Shown piece by piece: positions 6,456-13,574 of a stretch of DNA of 13,643 nucleotides; position 1 is the stretch's first letter; every line of letters starts with the position of its first letter. This DNA is from CBDCWA01 sp046048295 (GTDB taxonomy: Bacteria > Pseudomonadota > Alphaproteobacteria > Rhizobiales > Hyphomicrobiaceae). Where the stretch lies: contig JBJOGJ010000093.1 of assembly GCA_046048295.1 (NCBI GenBank), positions 1 through 13,643 on the forward strand, given 5' to 3'. The position numbers and the translations under genes were made by a program. A model generated the notes under the pieces. The model searched no databases, was not told the origin of the DNA, and saw only the letters and a program-made list of their open reading frames with translations.

Positions 6456-7662
6456 CGACCAGCTCGAGCCGGAATGCAGGGCGGATGGACGGTCGTGGCG
6501 AACATGGCTGCTGCTCGGCGGGCGCGGCGCCGGCAAGACGAGGGCTGGCTCGGAGTGGATTCGCCGTTGCGTCGCGGCTGCGGAAGAAGGTGGCACGCCA
6601 CCGCGCATCGCGCTTGTGGGCGAGACCATCCAGGACGTCCGCAGCGTGATGATCGAAGGCGTATCGGGTCTGCTTGCCGTTCATCCGGACCGCGAGAGAC
6701 CGATGTTCGAGCCGTCCAACAGGCGCGTGGTCTGGCCGAACGGCGCCATCGCACAGATCTTCTCGGCTGAAGATCCCGACAGCCTGAGAGGACCGCAGTT
6801 CCACCTCGCCTGGTGCGATGAAGTCGCAAAGTGGAGGCACGCGGAAGCGACATGGGACATGCTGCAGTTCGGGCTCAGGCTCGGCAATTCGCCACAGCAG
6901 ATGGTGACGACGACGCCGCGGCCAATTCCGTTGCTGAAGGCGCTCTCGGCCGATCCGGCCACCGCGGTTACGCGGGCGCGGACCGCAGACAACGCGGCGA
7001 ACCTCGCGCCATCGTTCGTCGCGGAGATGGAACGGCGGTACGGCGGAACAGCGCTCGGACGACAGGAACTCCTGGGCGAAATGATCGCCAACCATGCAGG
7101 CGCGCTGTGGCGGCGCGACTGGATCGAGCAGTCGTGGGTCACGCGGGTGCCCGAGCTTCGCCGGATCGTCGTCGCCGTCGATCCACCAGTGACGGCGACA
7201 GACAGGTCGGACCTATGCGGCATCGTCGCGGCGGGAAAAGGCGTGGACGGGCGGTACTACGTCATCGCCGACCGCTCGATACAGGGGGCGACCCCCGATA
7301 CCTGGGCGCGCACGGCCATTTCTGTCTATACGGATCTTTTGGCGGACTGCCTGGTCGCCGAGGTGAACCAGGGCGGCGATCTCGTGCAGTCCGTCATTGC
7401 ACATATCGAGCCGGGACTGGCGGTGAAGAAGGTCAGGGCGACGCGCGGGAAATGGGTGCGCGCGGAGCCGGTCGCGGCTCTCTATGCGGAGCGACGCGTG
7501 TCGCATGCAGGACGTTTCCCGGAGCTTGAGGAACAGATGCTGGTCTTCGGCACGGACGCCTGGCCACGCGGCCGGAGCCCGGACCGAATTGATGCACTGG
7601 TCTGGGCGATCAAGGAACTCGTGTCGGGCGAGAGGGTCGAGCCATCGATAAGGTTGCTGTGA
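6283..7662 (+). CDS. terL: Terminase large subunit, packaging ATPase/nuclease (GTA g2 position)
   Basis: The 459-residue protein has Walker A G-G-R-G-A-G-K-T (79-86), Walker B with D-E at 179-180 (H-L-A-W-C-D-E), and the coupling motif Q-M-V-T-T-T-P-R-P (206-214). The RNase H-like nuclease domain follows: A-V-D-P-P-V-T (D300), V-A-E-V-N-Q-G-G-D (E360) and a late acidic site in S-P-D-R-I-D-A-L. It pumps DNA into proheads and cuts it at headful. The ATG at 6283 has GGAG only three bases upstream and overlaps the small terminase by 173 bases. TTG 6364 (GGAG, six-base spacing) and GTG 6397 are alternatives that would shorten the overlap to 92 or 59 bases. The residues after 6283 still look like the helical N-terminus of this family, so the ATG was kept. 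Confidence 0.93.
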   Translation: MAPAPAKRKRSGYALRLRNALSDSEKSLPAERVLEKLKVLSDRQIAKILYDWEIWARDDQLEPECRADGRSWRTWLLLGGRGAGKTRAGSEWIRRCVAAAEEGGTPPRIALVGETIQDVRSVMIEGVSGLLAVHPDRERPMFEPSNRRVVWPNGAIAQIFSAEDPDSLRGPQFHLAWCDEVAKWRHAEATWDMLQFGLRLGNSPQQMVTTTPRPIPLLKALSADPATAVTRARTADNAANLAPSFVAEMERRYGGTALGRQELLGEMIANHAGALWRRDWIEQSWVTRVPELRRIVVAVDPPVTATDRSDLCGIVAAGKGVDGRYYVIADRSIQGATPDTWARTAISVYTDLLADCLVAEVNQGGDLVQSVIAHIEPGLAVKKVRATRGKWVRAEPVAALYAERRVSHAGRFPELEEQMLVFGTDAWPRGRSPDRIDALVWAIKELVSGERVEPSIRLL

Positions 7663-7679
7663 GCGCCGACCGCCATACC

Positions 7680-7695
7680 GGCCCGCAGGCGGGCC
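7680..7695 (+). other. Short GC hairpin between terminase and portal genes
   Basis: GGCCCGC (7680-7686) and GCGGGCC (7689-7695) form a tight stem-loop 18 bases past the large terminase stop. There is no T-tract after it, so it is more likely an mRNA processing or stability element than a terminator. Its sequence is reminiscent of the CGGCCTGCGGCCGGG repeat core near 678-692. Confidence 0.45.
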
Positions 7696-7741
7696 TACGC
7701 ATGAACGACAAAGGGTGAACGATGACGACAAGAGGCAGGCA

Positions 7742-8932
7742 ATGGGCGTAGCGAATTCGATGCTCGGTTGGCTCATCGCACAGGGCGGCAGGCACGAGGA
7801 GCAAGGCAAGGCTTCTCTGAGCGGCGCGCTGGTGGCGATAGACAATGTCGGCCAGCCGGTCTGGTCGCCGCGCGACTACGGAGCATTCGCGCGGGAAGGC
7901 ATGATGCAGAATGCGGTGGTATACCGTTCGGTGCGCATGATCGCGGAGGCGGCAGCGTCGGTGCCTCTGGTGCTCTACGACGGGGCGGAAGAGATCGACG
8001 AGCACCCGGTGCTCGAGCTGATCCGGCGGCCGGCACCCGGGCGGACAGCGGCAGACCTGTTCGAGGCGTGGTACGGATTCCTGCTGGTCGCCGGCAACGC
8101 CTATGTGGAAGCCGTGGCGGCCGGCAGCGCCATCCGCGAGTTGCATGTGCTGAGACCCGACCGCATGCGTGTCGTACCAGGGCGCGATGGCTGGGCGGAA
8201 GCGTATGAGTATTCCGTCAACGGATCCTCAAGGCGGATCGGCGGCGAGGTCGCCGCTGGCGTTCCCCGGATACTGCACGTCAAGCTGTTCCATCCATCGA
8301 ACGACCATTACGGTCTCAGCCCCATCGAGGCGGCGTCGGTGGCGATCGACGTGCACAATGCAGCGAGCCGCTGGAACAAGGCGCTGCTCGACAATTCGGC
8401 ACGGCCGTCGGGAGCCCTCGTCTACAACAGCGGCGGGCAATTGACAGGGGAACAGTTCGACCGGCTCAAGGGATCGCTCGAAGCGAGCTTCCAGGGAGCG
8501 GCGAATGCCGGGCGCCCGATGCTGCTCGAGGGCGGACTCGACTGGCGCTCGATGAGCCTTACGCCACGCGACATGGACTTCATCGAGGCCAAGAACGCGG
8601 CGGCGCGCGAAATCGCGCTGGCACTCGGCGTGCCGCCGATGCTGCTCGGCATACCAGGCGACATGACGTATTCAAATTACCAGGAAGCCAACCGCACGTT
8701 CTGGCGGCAAACGGTACTTCCGCTCATCAATCGTACCAGCGAAGCGCTGATCGGATGGCTCGGGCCGGCCTTCGAGGGGCGGCTCAGGCTGGCGGCGGAC
8801 ATCGACCAGATCGAGGCGCTCAGCATCGAACGCGAGGCGCTGTGGTCACGCGTCGACCGGGCCTCCTTCCTGACACGGGCGGAGAAGCGGGCGGCGGTCG
8901 GCTACGGCCCGGACGAGCCGCAGAACGGCTGA
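7742..8932 (+). CDS. Phage portal protein, HK97 family (GTA g3 position)
   Basis: The 396-residue product is a typical HK97-type portal, the twelve-subunit ring that serves as DNA channel and motor dock at one capsid vertex. Visible family segments are N-A-V-V-Y-R-S-V-R-M-I-A-E-A-A-A (about 56-71), L-E-A-W-type helix and N-A-Y-V-E before residue 125, and Y-G-L-S-P-I-E-A-A near the middle. Late segments are L-G-V-P-P-M-L-L-G-I-P-G-D-M-T-Y-S-N-Y-Q-E-A and R-T-F-W-R-Q-T-V-L-P-L. ATG 7742 was chosen because GAGG lies six bases upstream; GTG 7715 would add nine residues but has its AG-rich signal touching the start codon. RcGTA carries a small gene g3.5 after its portal gene; here only 33 bases separate portal and protease. 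Confidence 0.93.
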   Translation: MGVANSMLGWLIAQGGRHEEQGKASLSGALVAIDNVGQPVWSPRDYGAFAREGMMQNAVVYRSVRMIAEAAASVPLVLYDGAEEIDEHPVLELIRRPAPGRTAADLFEAWYGFLLVAGNAYVEAVAAGSAIRELHVLRPDRMRVVPGRDGWAEAYEYSVNGSSRRIGGEVAAGVPRILHVKLFHPSNDHYGLSPIEAASVAIDVHNAASRWNKALLDNSARPSGALVYNSGGQLTGEQFDRLKGSLEASFQGAANAGRPMLLEGGLDWRSMSLTPRDMDFIEAKNAAAREIALALGVPPMLLGIPGDMTYSNYQEANRTFWRQTVLPLINRTSEALIGWLGPAFEGRLRLAADIDQIEALSIEREALWSRVDRASFLTRAEKRAAVGYGPDEPQNG

Positions 8933-8965
8933 CATCCAACAACCCTGGAAACAACGGATCATTAC

Positions 8966-9688
8966 ATGGCGCAAGAAACGGCGGCGCGGTGCGAGACCGT
9001 GCGCGAAGTGAAGTTCTGTCAGTCGATGCTCGGCGACGTGACACTCAATGGGCGGTTCGAGGGCTATGCCAGCCTGTTCAACCGGCAGGATCTCGGCCGC
9101 GACGTCGTGATGCCCGGGGCGTTCCGCGAATGCCTGGCCAAACGGGCAGTGCGCGATATCAAGACGCTGTTCCAGCATGATCCGGCGCAGCCGATCGGAA
9201 TATGGGACGCGATACACGAGGATGGGCGCGGGCTTTTCGTTCGTGGGCGGATCATGACCGAGGTGGCAAGCGGGCGGGAGGTGCTCTCACTCATGCGGGC
9301 CGGCGCGATCGACGGACTGTCGATCGGCTTCAGGACGGTCGAGGCGCGGCGCGACCAGCACTCACGCGTCCGGCGGCTGACGAAGATCGACCTGTGGGAA
9401 ATTTCGATCGTCACCTTCCCGATGCTGCCGGAAGCACGCGTTGCGACGGTCAAGACGCGGACAGGAGACGCGGCGCCGCCGACAGAAAGAGAATTCGAAC
9501 GCTGGCTCACGCGGGAAGCTGGGTTCACGCGTTCAGAAGCCCGGGCGCTCATGCGCGACGGGATCAAGGGGCTCAAGCGCCGGCGGGACGCGGGGCAGGG
9601 TCCGGACTGGGAGGCGCGGCTCGCACGGCGGATCGTCGAGGCGGCGCAACTCCTCAATGAACAGCAAACGGAGAGTATTGCAAGATGA
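8966..9688 (+). CDS. HK97-family prohead protease (GTA g4 position)
   Basis: The 240-residue protein matches the herpes-assemblin-like prohead protease fold. The core begins G-R-F-E-G-Y-A-S-L-F-N (29-39), with D-V-V-M-P-G-A-F (46-53), catalytic His in L-F-Q-H-D (H71) and nucleophile Ser in G-L-S-I-G-F (S119). The strand W-E-I-S-I-V-T-F-P-M follows at about 144-153. Its job is to cleave the delta domain from the capsid protein during head maturation. A charged helical tail (about 165-240) includes E-R-W-L-T-R-E-A-G-F-T-R-S-E-A-R-A-L, a segment common in GTA-type proteases. The gene ends in an ATGA overlap with the capsid gene. The Shine-Dalgarno is weak. Confidence 0.93.
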   Translation: MAQETAARCETVREVKFCQSMLGDVTLNGRFEGYASLFNRQDLGRDVVMPGAFRECLAKRAVRDIKTLFQHDPAQPIGIWDAIHEDGRGLFVRGRIMTEVASGREVLSLMRAGAIDGLSIGFRTVEARRDQHSRVRRLTKIDLWEISIVTFPMLPEARVATVKTRTGDAAPPTEREFERWLTREAGFTRSEARALMRDGIKGLKRRRDAGQGPDWEARLARRIVEAAQLLNEQQTESIAR

Positions 9689-10941
9689 CGACAACTCCCA
9701 GCTCGGAGAAGCTCGAACTCAAGATGGCGCCGGGCAGTGAGCTCGGCGAGGCGTTCGACGACTTCATGCAGTCGTTCGAAGCCTTCAAGGAAACCAACGA
9801 CCGGCGGCTCGGCGATATCGAGCGGCGGATGTCGGTCGACGTCCTGACGACCGAGAAGATCAGCCGCATCGACCGCGCGCTCGACGAACACAAGCGGACC
9901 GTCGACGACCTCGTGCACAAGGCCATGCGGCCGATGCTCGGCAACGGCGGCGCCTATGCTTCGGCCGAGACGCGCGAGCACAAGGCGGCCTTCGATGCCT
10001 ACGTGCGGCAGGGCCAGAACGGGACGCTGCGGCAGCTCGAGGCAAAGGCACTGTCGGTCGGTTCGGACACCGACGGCGGCTACCTGGTGCCCGACGAGAC
10101 GGAACGGGCGATCAACCGGTCGGTACGCGACATCTCGCCGATCCGCGCCATCGCCGGCATCCGGCAGGTATCGGGCTCGGTCTACAAGAAGCCGTTCGCG
10201 GTGACGGGCGCCGAGGCCAGCTGGGTCGGTGAGACCGCCGCGCGGCCGCAGACGGCAACGCCGACGCTTGCGGAGCTCGCCTTCCCGACCATGGAACTCT
10301 ATGCGATGCCCGCGGCAACGCAGGCGCTGCTCGACGACAGTGCTGTCGACATCGACCAGTGGATCGCGGAAGAGGTGCGCGTCGCGTTCGCCGAACAGGA
10401 GGGGACAGCGTTCGTCAACGGCGACGGCGTCAACAAGCCGAAGGGCCTGCTCGACTACCCGACGGTGGCCAACGGCTCCTGGAGCCACGGCAACATCGGC
10501 ACCGTCTCGACGGGTGCCGCGGGCGCGTTTCCTGCCGTCAACCCGCAAGACGTGCTGGTCGACCTCGTCTACCAGGTGAAGGCCGGATACCGCGCCAACG
10601 CGCACTTCGTCATGAACCGGGCCACGCAGTCTGTGGTCAGGAAGATGAAGGACGCAGACGGCAACTACCTGTGGCAGCCTTCACTGGCACCGGGCGAGGC
10701 CTCGACACTGATGGGCTTCCCGGTCGCCGAGGCGGAGGACATGCCGGACATCGCCGCCGATGAAACGGCAATCGCGTTCGGCGATTTCCGGCGCGGCTAC
10801 CTGATCGTCGACAGGGTCGGCATCCGTGTGCTGCGCGATCCCTACTCCGCCAAGCCCTACGTCCTGTTCTACACGACGAAGCGCGTCGGCGGCGGCGTCC
10901 AGGACTTCGACGCGATCAAGCTGCTCAAGTTCGCAGCCTAA
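9685..10941 (+). CDS. Major capsid protein, HK97 fold (GTA g5 position)
   Basis: The 418-residue protein has a charged, coiled-coil-like N-terminal delta domain (about 15-85), then A-K-A-L-S-V-G-S-D-T-D-G-G-Y-L-V-P (about 120-136), the classic start of the mature HK97-type core. A cleavage site near residues 100-122 is inferred. Later family segments include the E-loop region (S-W-V-G-E-T), F-V-N-G-D-G-V-N-K-P-K-G-L-L, and the C-terminal F-G-D-F-R-R-G-Y-L-I-V-D-R-V-G-I-R-V-L-R-D-P. It forms the head shell. Translation is coupled to the protease by a 4-base ATGA overlap. A 161-base gap full of hairpins follows its stop. Confidence 0.95.
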   Translation: MTTTPSSEKLELKMAPGSELGEAFDDFMQSFEAFKETNDRRLGDIERRMSVDVLTTEKISRIDRALDEHKRTVDDLVHKAMRPMLGNGGAYASAETREHKAAFDAYVRQGQNGTLRQLEAKALSVGSDTDGGYLVPDETERAINRSVRDISPIRAIAGIRQVSGSVYKKPFAVTGAEASWVGETAARPQTATPTLAELAFPTMELYAMPAATQALLDDSAVDIDQWIAEEVRVAFAEQEGTAFVNGDGVNKPKGLLDYPTVANGSWSHGNIGTVSTGAAGAFPAVNPQDVLVDLVYQVKAGYRANAHFVMNRATQSVVRKMKDADGNYLWQPSLAPGEASTLMGFPVAEAEDMPDIAADETAIAFGDFRRGYLIVDRVGIRVLRDPYSAKPYVLFYTTKRVGGGVQDFDAIKLLKFAA

Positions 10942-10942
10942 C

Positions 10943-11082
10943 GGAGGCGGCAGGCGCCGTCGGACAGGCGCTGTCGGACAGGCCCCATCGACGGCCGCCG
11001 CCTCCAGCGGGACCCCGCAGCTACGGCATTCCGTGGCTGGCGGGGTCCCGCACCCAACGAGCGTGCGCGGGCAATTGCGCAC
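10943..11082 (+). promoter_or_regulatory. Array of RNA hairpins between capsid and g6 genes
   Basis: Three stem-loops occupy the gap. First, GGAGGCGGC (10943-10951) pairs with GCCGCCTCC (10997-11005), with an inner stem 10956-10962 / 10989-10995 and a small GACAG-GCG-CTGTC hairpin (10963-10975) in its loop. Second, a 12-bp perfect stem (11007-11018 / 11040-11051) continues after one bulged G into eight more pairs (one G-U) with loop CATT. Third, GTGCGC (11063-11068) pairs with GCGCAC (11077-11082). No T-run follows, so these are better read as 3'-end stabilisers or partial attenuators separating highly expressed capsid mRNA from the downstream genes. Confidence 0.7.
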
Positions 11083-11102
11083 ATGAAAATCGCGGAGCAC
11101 TC

Positions 11103-11666
11103 ATGGCCCTTACACTGACCGTCCAGCCGGCGGCGGAACCACTTACGCTGGGCGAAGCCAAGCATCACCTGCGCGTCGATGGAAGCGACGACGATTCGTT
11201 CATCGAAAGCCTGATCACGACGTCGCGGCTGCATATAGAGGCGACACTCGGTATTGCACTCATCACGCAGGGCTGGAAACTGACACTCGATCGCTGGCCA
11301 GGACAGGTGGTGGCATTGCCATTGCGGCCGCTGAAGACAGTCGATGCTGTGAGAGTATTCGATGGCGCAGGTGCAGCAGTGCCCGTGGACGCAAGCGCCT
11401 ATACGGTCGACATCGCTGCGGGGCGCATCTTCACGGACAGCGTGTGGCCGCATCCGGGCCGAACGCATGCCGGCATCGAGTTGGACTTCACGGCTGGCTT
11501 CGGTGCATCGGCAAGCGACGTGCCGGAACCGATCCGTCAAGCGCTCAAGTTGCTCGTGGCGCACTGGTACGAACATCGCGAGGCCGTGACGACGGGGGAC
11601 CGCGGGGCGCGGATACCCATTGGGGTGTCGGACCTTCTGGCTCCCTGGAAGGCGATGCGCCTATGA
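11103..11666 (+). CDS. Head-tail connector protein, phiE125 gp8 / gp6-like (GTA g6 position)
   Basis: The 187-residue product opens with the hallmark of this connector family, E-P-L-T-L-G-E-A-K-H-H-L-R-V-D (12-26). It is followed by D-D-D-S-F-I-E-S-L-I-T-T-S-R-L-H-I-E (28-45) and I-T-Q-G-W-K-L-T-L-D. A late helical segment (I-R-Q-A-L-K-L-L-V-A-H-W-Y-E-H-R) precedes the C-terminus. Such proteins form the ring under the portal in HK97-like heads. GGAG lies five bases before the ATG. It begins the second block of the cluster after the hairpin array and ends in an ATGA overlap with the next gene. Confidence 0.9.
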   Translation: MALTLTVQPAAEPLTLGEAKHHLRVDGSDDDSFIESLITTSRLHIEATLGIALITQGWKLTLDRWPGQVVALPLRPLKTVDAVRVFDGAGAAVPVDASAYTVDIAAGRIFTDSVWPHPGRTHAGIELDFTAGFGASASDVPEPIRQALKLLVAHWYEHREAVTTGDRGARIPIGVSDLLAPWKAMRL

Positions 11667-11992
11667 CGGATCCGAGGATTGGCGAGTTGCGCGACCTGCT
11701 GGCTCTCGAAGAGCCGGTGCGGGCCGAAGACACGGGTGGCGGCGCCATCGTGACGTGGTCGGAGGTCTCGCAGGTGTGGGCCAGGATCACGCCGACGGTC
11801 GGCGGCGAGAAGGTCGTCGCCGACGGCGTGCGCGAACGGATAACGCATGAGATCGTCATCCGGTTCAGGCCGGGCATCAACGCAACCATGCGGCTCAATG
11901 GCGGCGGGCGGACGTTCGAGATAAAGGCTGCATTCGACATCGGCGAACGAAGGCGATGGCTGCGACTGCTGACCGAAGAACGGCTCGGATGA
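11663..11992 (+). CDS. Head closure / head-tail adaptor protein (GTA g7 position)
   Basis: The 109-residue protein shows the phage head-tail joining pattern: I-G-E-L-R-D-L-L-A-L-E-E-P (6-18), then W-A-R-I-T-P-T, a middle E-R-I-T-H-E-I-V-I-R-F-R-P-G-I (about 58-72), and a C-terminal F-D-I-G-E-R-R-R-W-L-R-L-L-T-E-E near the end. It would form the stopper ring between connector and tail. The ATG overlaps the previous stop (ATGA), and its own stop overlaps the next start in the same way, so translation is coupled through the block. The same frame is open upstream to 11444, but that part overlaps g6 and is a shadow. Confidence 0.87.
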   Translation: MTDPRIGELRDLLALEEPVRAEDTGGGAIVTWSEVSQVWARITPTVGGEKVVADGVRERITHEIVIRFRPGINATMRLNGGGRTFEIKAAFDIGERRRWLRLLTEERLG

Positions 11993-12150
11993 AGATCACG
12001 GTGACCGTTCGCGGGGCAAAGCTCGCGCGTGCACTGGCCCGGCGTATCGACGCTCGGCGCGCGGCTCCGGCCGGCAGAGCCGAACCGGCGCCAGCCTCCG
12101 GAGAGGCAGCTCGAACAACGCGCGGCAATGACAAGGAGGACGATGCATGA
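11989..12150 (+). CDS. 53-residue ORF coupled between g7 and g8; possible HK97 gp10-family remnant
   Basis: The frame begins in an ATGA overlap with g7 and ends in an ATGA overlap with g8. The peptide starts M-K-I-T-V-T-V-R-G-A-K-L-A-R-A-L-A-R-R-I and turns into a low-complexity A/P/R-rich then acidic tail ending K-E-D-D-A. In many HK97-type phages a gene of the HK97 gp10 family sits exactly here, and its proteins often open with a beta strand and a G-x-x-x-L-x-x-A-L helix like this one. I infer a truncated remnant, or a short translational coupler. It also carries the AAGGAGG (12133-12139) Shine-Dalgarno of g8. RcGTA has no named gene between g7 and g8. No function is assigned. Confidence 0.55.
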   Translation: MKITVTVRGAKLARALARRIDARRAAPAGRAEPAPASGEAARTTRGNDKEDDA

Positions 12151-12557
12151 CCAGTGCCGACTGGGCGCTGCAGGAGAAGATCCATGCGGTGCTGACGAGC
12201 GATGCGGCCACGACTGGATTGCTTGGAGGCCAGCACGTCTATGACGACGTGCCGCGCGGCCTGCAGCTGCCCTATGTGACTTTCGGCAGGAGCACGGTCT
12301 CGGACTGGAGCACGGCCAGCGACGATGGCGAGGAACATGTCATCACGCTGCACGTGTGGTCCGAAGGCGGCGGGAGAAAGCAGGCGCTGGCGATCATGGA
12401 CGCCATGCGCAACGCGCTGCACGAAGCGCCTCTCACTCTCAGCGGTCACCGGCTCGTCAACCTGCGGCACGAATTGTCGGAGGCGCGGCGCGATGCGGAT
12501 GGCGAAACGATCCACGGCATCGTCAGGCTTCGTGCACGGACGGAACCACTTCCATAA
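12147..12557 (+). CDS. Tail terminator / tail completion protein, DUF3168 family (GTA g8 position)
   Basis: The 136-residue protein matches DUF3168: an N-terminal helix (A-L-Q-E-K-I-H-A-V-L), then V-Y-D-D-V-P-R-G-L-Q-L-P-Y-V-T-F-G (31-47), then H-V-I-T-L-H-V-W-S-E-G-G-G-R-K-Q-A (about 64-80) with helix I-M-D-A-M-R-N-A-L-H. Proteins of this family cap the tail tube at the head-proximal end. AAGGAGG, seven bases before the ATG, is the strongest Shine-Dalgarno in the cluster. It is coupled by ATGA to the 53-codon ORF upstream and followed after 21 bases by the tail tube gene. Confidence 0.9.
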   Translation: MTSADWALQEKIHAVLTSDAATTGLLGGQHVYDDVPRGLQLPYVTFGRSTVSDWSTASDDGEEHVITLHVWSEGGGRKQALAIMDAMRNALHEAPLTLSGHRLVNLRHELSEARRDADGETIHGIVRLRARTEPLP

Positions 12558-12578
12558 CAGGCAGGAAAGAACACGGAC

Positions 12579-12992
12579 ATGGCAGCGCAGAAGGGCAAGG
12601 ATCTGCTCCTCAAAATCGACGCAGACGGGATCGGAACATTCGCGACAGTGGCTGGACTGAGGTCGCAGACGCTGGCGTTCAACGCCGAGAGCGTAGACAT
12701 CACGCATCAGGAGTCGGCCGGCCGCTGGCGCGAACTGCTGGCGGGTGCGGGCGTCAAGAGTGCGCGGATATCGGGGGCCGGGATCTTCAAGGACCAGGCA
12801 TCGGACGAGCTGATCCGCGATGCGTTCTTCAATGGCACGATCAAGGACTGGCAGATCGTGATCCCGGATTTCGGAACCATCGCAGGGCCGTTCCACATCG
12901 GATCGCTGGAACTCAGTGGGCGTCATGACGGCGAGGTGGCGTTCGAGATCGGGCTCGAGTCCGCAGGGCAGATTGCGTTCTCGGCACTCTGA
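12579..12992 (+). CDS. Major tail (tube) protein, TP901-1 family (GTA g9 position)
   Basis: The 137-residue protein has the small tube-protein pattern: A-A-Q-K-G-K-D-L-L-L-K-I-D (2-14), G-L-R-S-Q-T-L-A-F-N-A-E-S-V-D-I-T (26-42), S-A-G-R-W-R-E-L-L and K-S-A-R-I-S-G-A-G-I-F. It ends with a beta-rich E-V-A-F-E-I-G-L-E-S-A-G. It would polymerise into the non-contractile tail tube. AGGAAAG lies nine bases before the start. The gene follows g8 directly and precedes the chaperone pair, as in RcGTA. Confidence 0.92.
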   Translation: MAAQKGKDLLLKIDADGIGTFATVAGLRSQTLAFNAESVDITHQESAGRWRELLAGAGVKSARISGAGIFKDQASDELIRDAFFNGTIKDWQIVIPDFGTIAGPFHIGSLELSGRHDGEVAFEIGLESAGQIAFSAL

Positions 12993-13011
12993 CGGCGGGG
13001 TTGAAAGAGAC

Positions 13012-13389
13012 ATGGCGAACAAGCATCGCGGCGAGATAGAGGCCAAGCTGGATGGCAAGAGCTACACGCTCTGCCTGACGCTCGGGGCGCTTGCCGAACT
13101 CGAGACTGCGTTCGGAGAGGCGGACATGCTGGCGCTGGCGGAGAGGTTCGAGACCGGGCGCATCAGCGCAAACGATGCGATCCGCATTGTCGGTGCGGGG
13201 CTAAGGGGCGGCGGGCACGACGTCGGCGACGAGGCCGTGGCGCGGATGAAGGCGGATGGCGGTGCGGCAGGTTTCGTCGCAATCGTCAGCTTACTGCTTT
13301 CGGCAACATTTGCCGGTGACGGCGAGGCAGGCGATGCGGCACGCAGGGAGGCGTGCCAGGCGGCCGGCCCTTTCCGTGGCGGCAGGTGA
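13012..13389 (+). CDS. GTA-family tail assembly chaperone (g10 position)
   Basis: The 125-residue product begins M-A-N-K-H-R-G-E-I-E-A-K-L-D-G-K and continues Y-T-L-C-L-T-L-G-A-L-A-E-L-E-T-A-F-G (21-38), the signature of the gene-transfer-agent family chaperones. These coat the tape measure protein before tube assembly. ATG 13012 starts the conserved domain. The frame is open upstream to 12916, but that part overlaps the tube gene. The Shine-Dalgarno is weak (AAAGAG close to the start). The stop TGA 13387-13389 overlaps the next ORF, and a slippery heptamer lies near the end of this gene. Confidence 0.88.
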   Translation: MANKHRGEIEAKLDGKSYTLCLTLGALAELETAFGEADMLALAERFETGRISANDAIRIVGAGLRGGGHDVGDEAVARMKADGGAAGFVAIVSLLLSATFAGDGEAGDAARREACQAAGPFRGGR

Positions 13390-13574
13390 TGGCAATCGGC
13401 CTCGGCGTCCTGCGGCTCAGACCGAAGGACTTCTGGAGGATGTCGGTGGCGGAGCTGACGGCAGCGACAGAGGGACTCATCGGTGGCAGCGGGGCGCCGC
13501 GACCGCCGGGGCGACAAGAGTTCGCGGCGCTTATGGCGCGGTTCCCGGACAAGGAGATGCAAGGCGATGGATGA
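13353..13574 (+). CDS. Second tail assembly chaperone, rcc01693-like (g10.1 position)
   Basis: The 73-codon frame contains the family motif F-P-W-R-Q-V-M-A-I-G-L-G-V-L-R-L-R-P-K-D-F-W-R-M-S (about 7-31), split here as F-P-W, G-L-G-V-L-R-L and D-F-W-R-M-S, then E-L-T-A-A-T-E-G. Three modes of expression are possible. GTG 13353 has a GGGAGG that ends only one base before it, too close. ATG 13389 overlaps the g10 stop as TGATG but would omit F-P-W. A -1 frameshift from g10 at 13368-13374 would keep F-P-W. The frame runs into the tape measure gene with an 8-base overlap. Confidence 0.8.
   Translation: MPGGRPFPWRQVMAIGLGVLRLRPKDFWRMSVAELTAATEGLIGGSGAPRPPGRQEFAALMARFPDKEMQGDG
13368..13374 (+). promoter_or_regulatory. 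Candidate -1 ribosomal frameshift site (CCCTTTC)
   Basis: In the g10 reading frame the bases read C CCT TTC, a canonical X-XXY-YYZ heptamer. Slippage by -1 enters the g10.1 frame and gives a fusion reading ...A-A-G-P-F-P-W-R-Q-V-M. An internal Shine-Dalgarno-like AGGGAGG (13345-13351) lies 16 bases upstream, a feature that can stimulate -1 shifting. No strong downstream stem was identified by eye. Confidence 0.5.

Noticed and set aside
9064..10605. 513-codon open frame on the minus strand
   Set aside because: It lies opposite the protease and capsid genes, which have clear family motifs. Its translation is biased in R, D, H and V as expected for an antisense shadow in GC-rich DNA.
11007..11051. 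Rho-independent terminator after the capsid gene
   Set aside because: The stem is very strong but is followed by ACCCAACGAG, not a T-run, and essential downstream genes lie in the same direction. It is listed as an RNA structural element instead.
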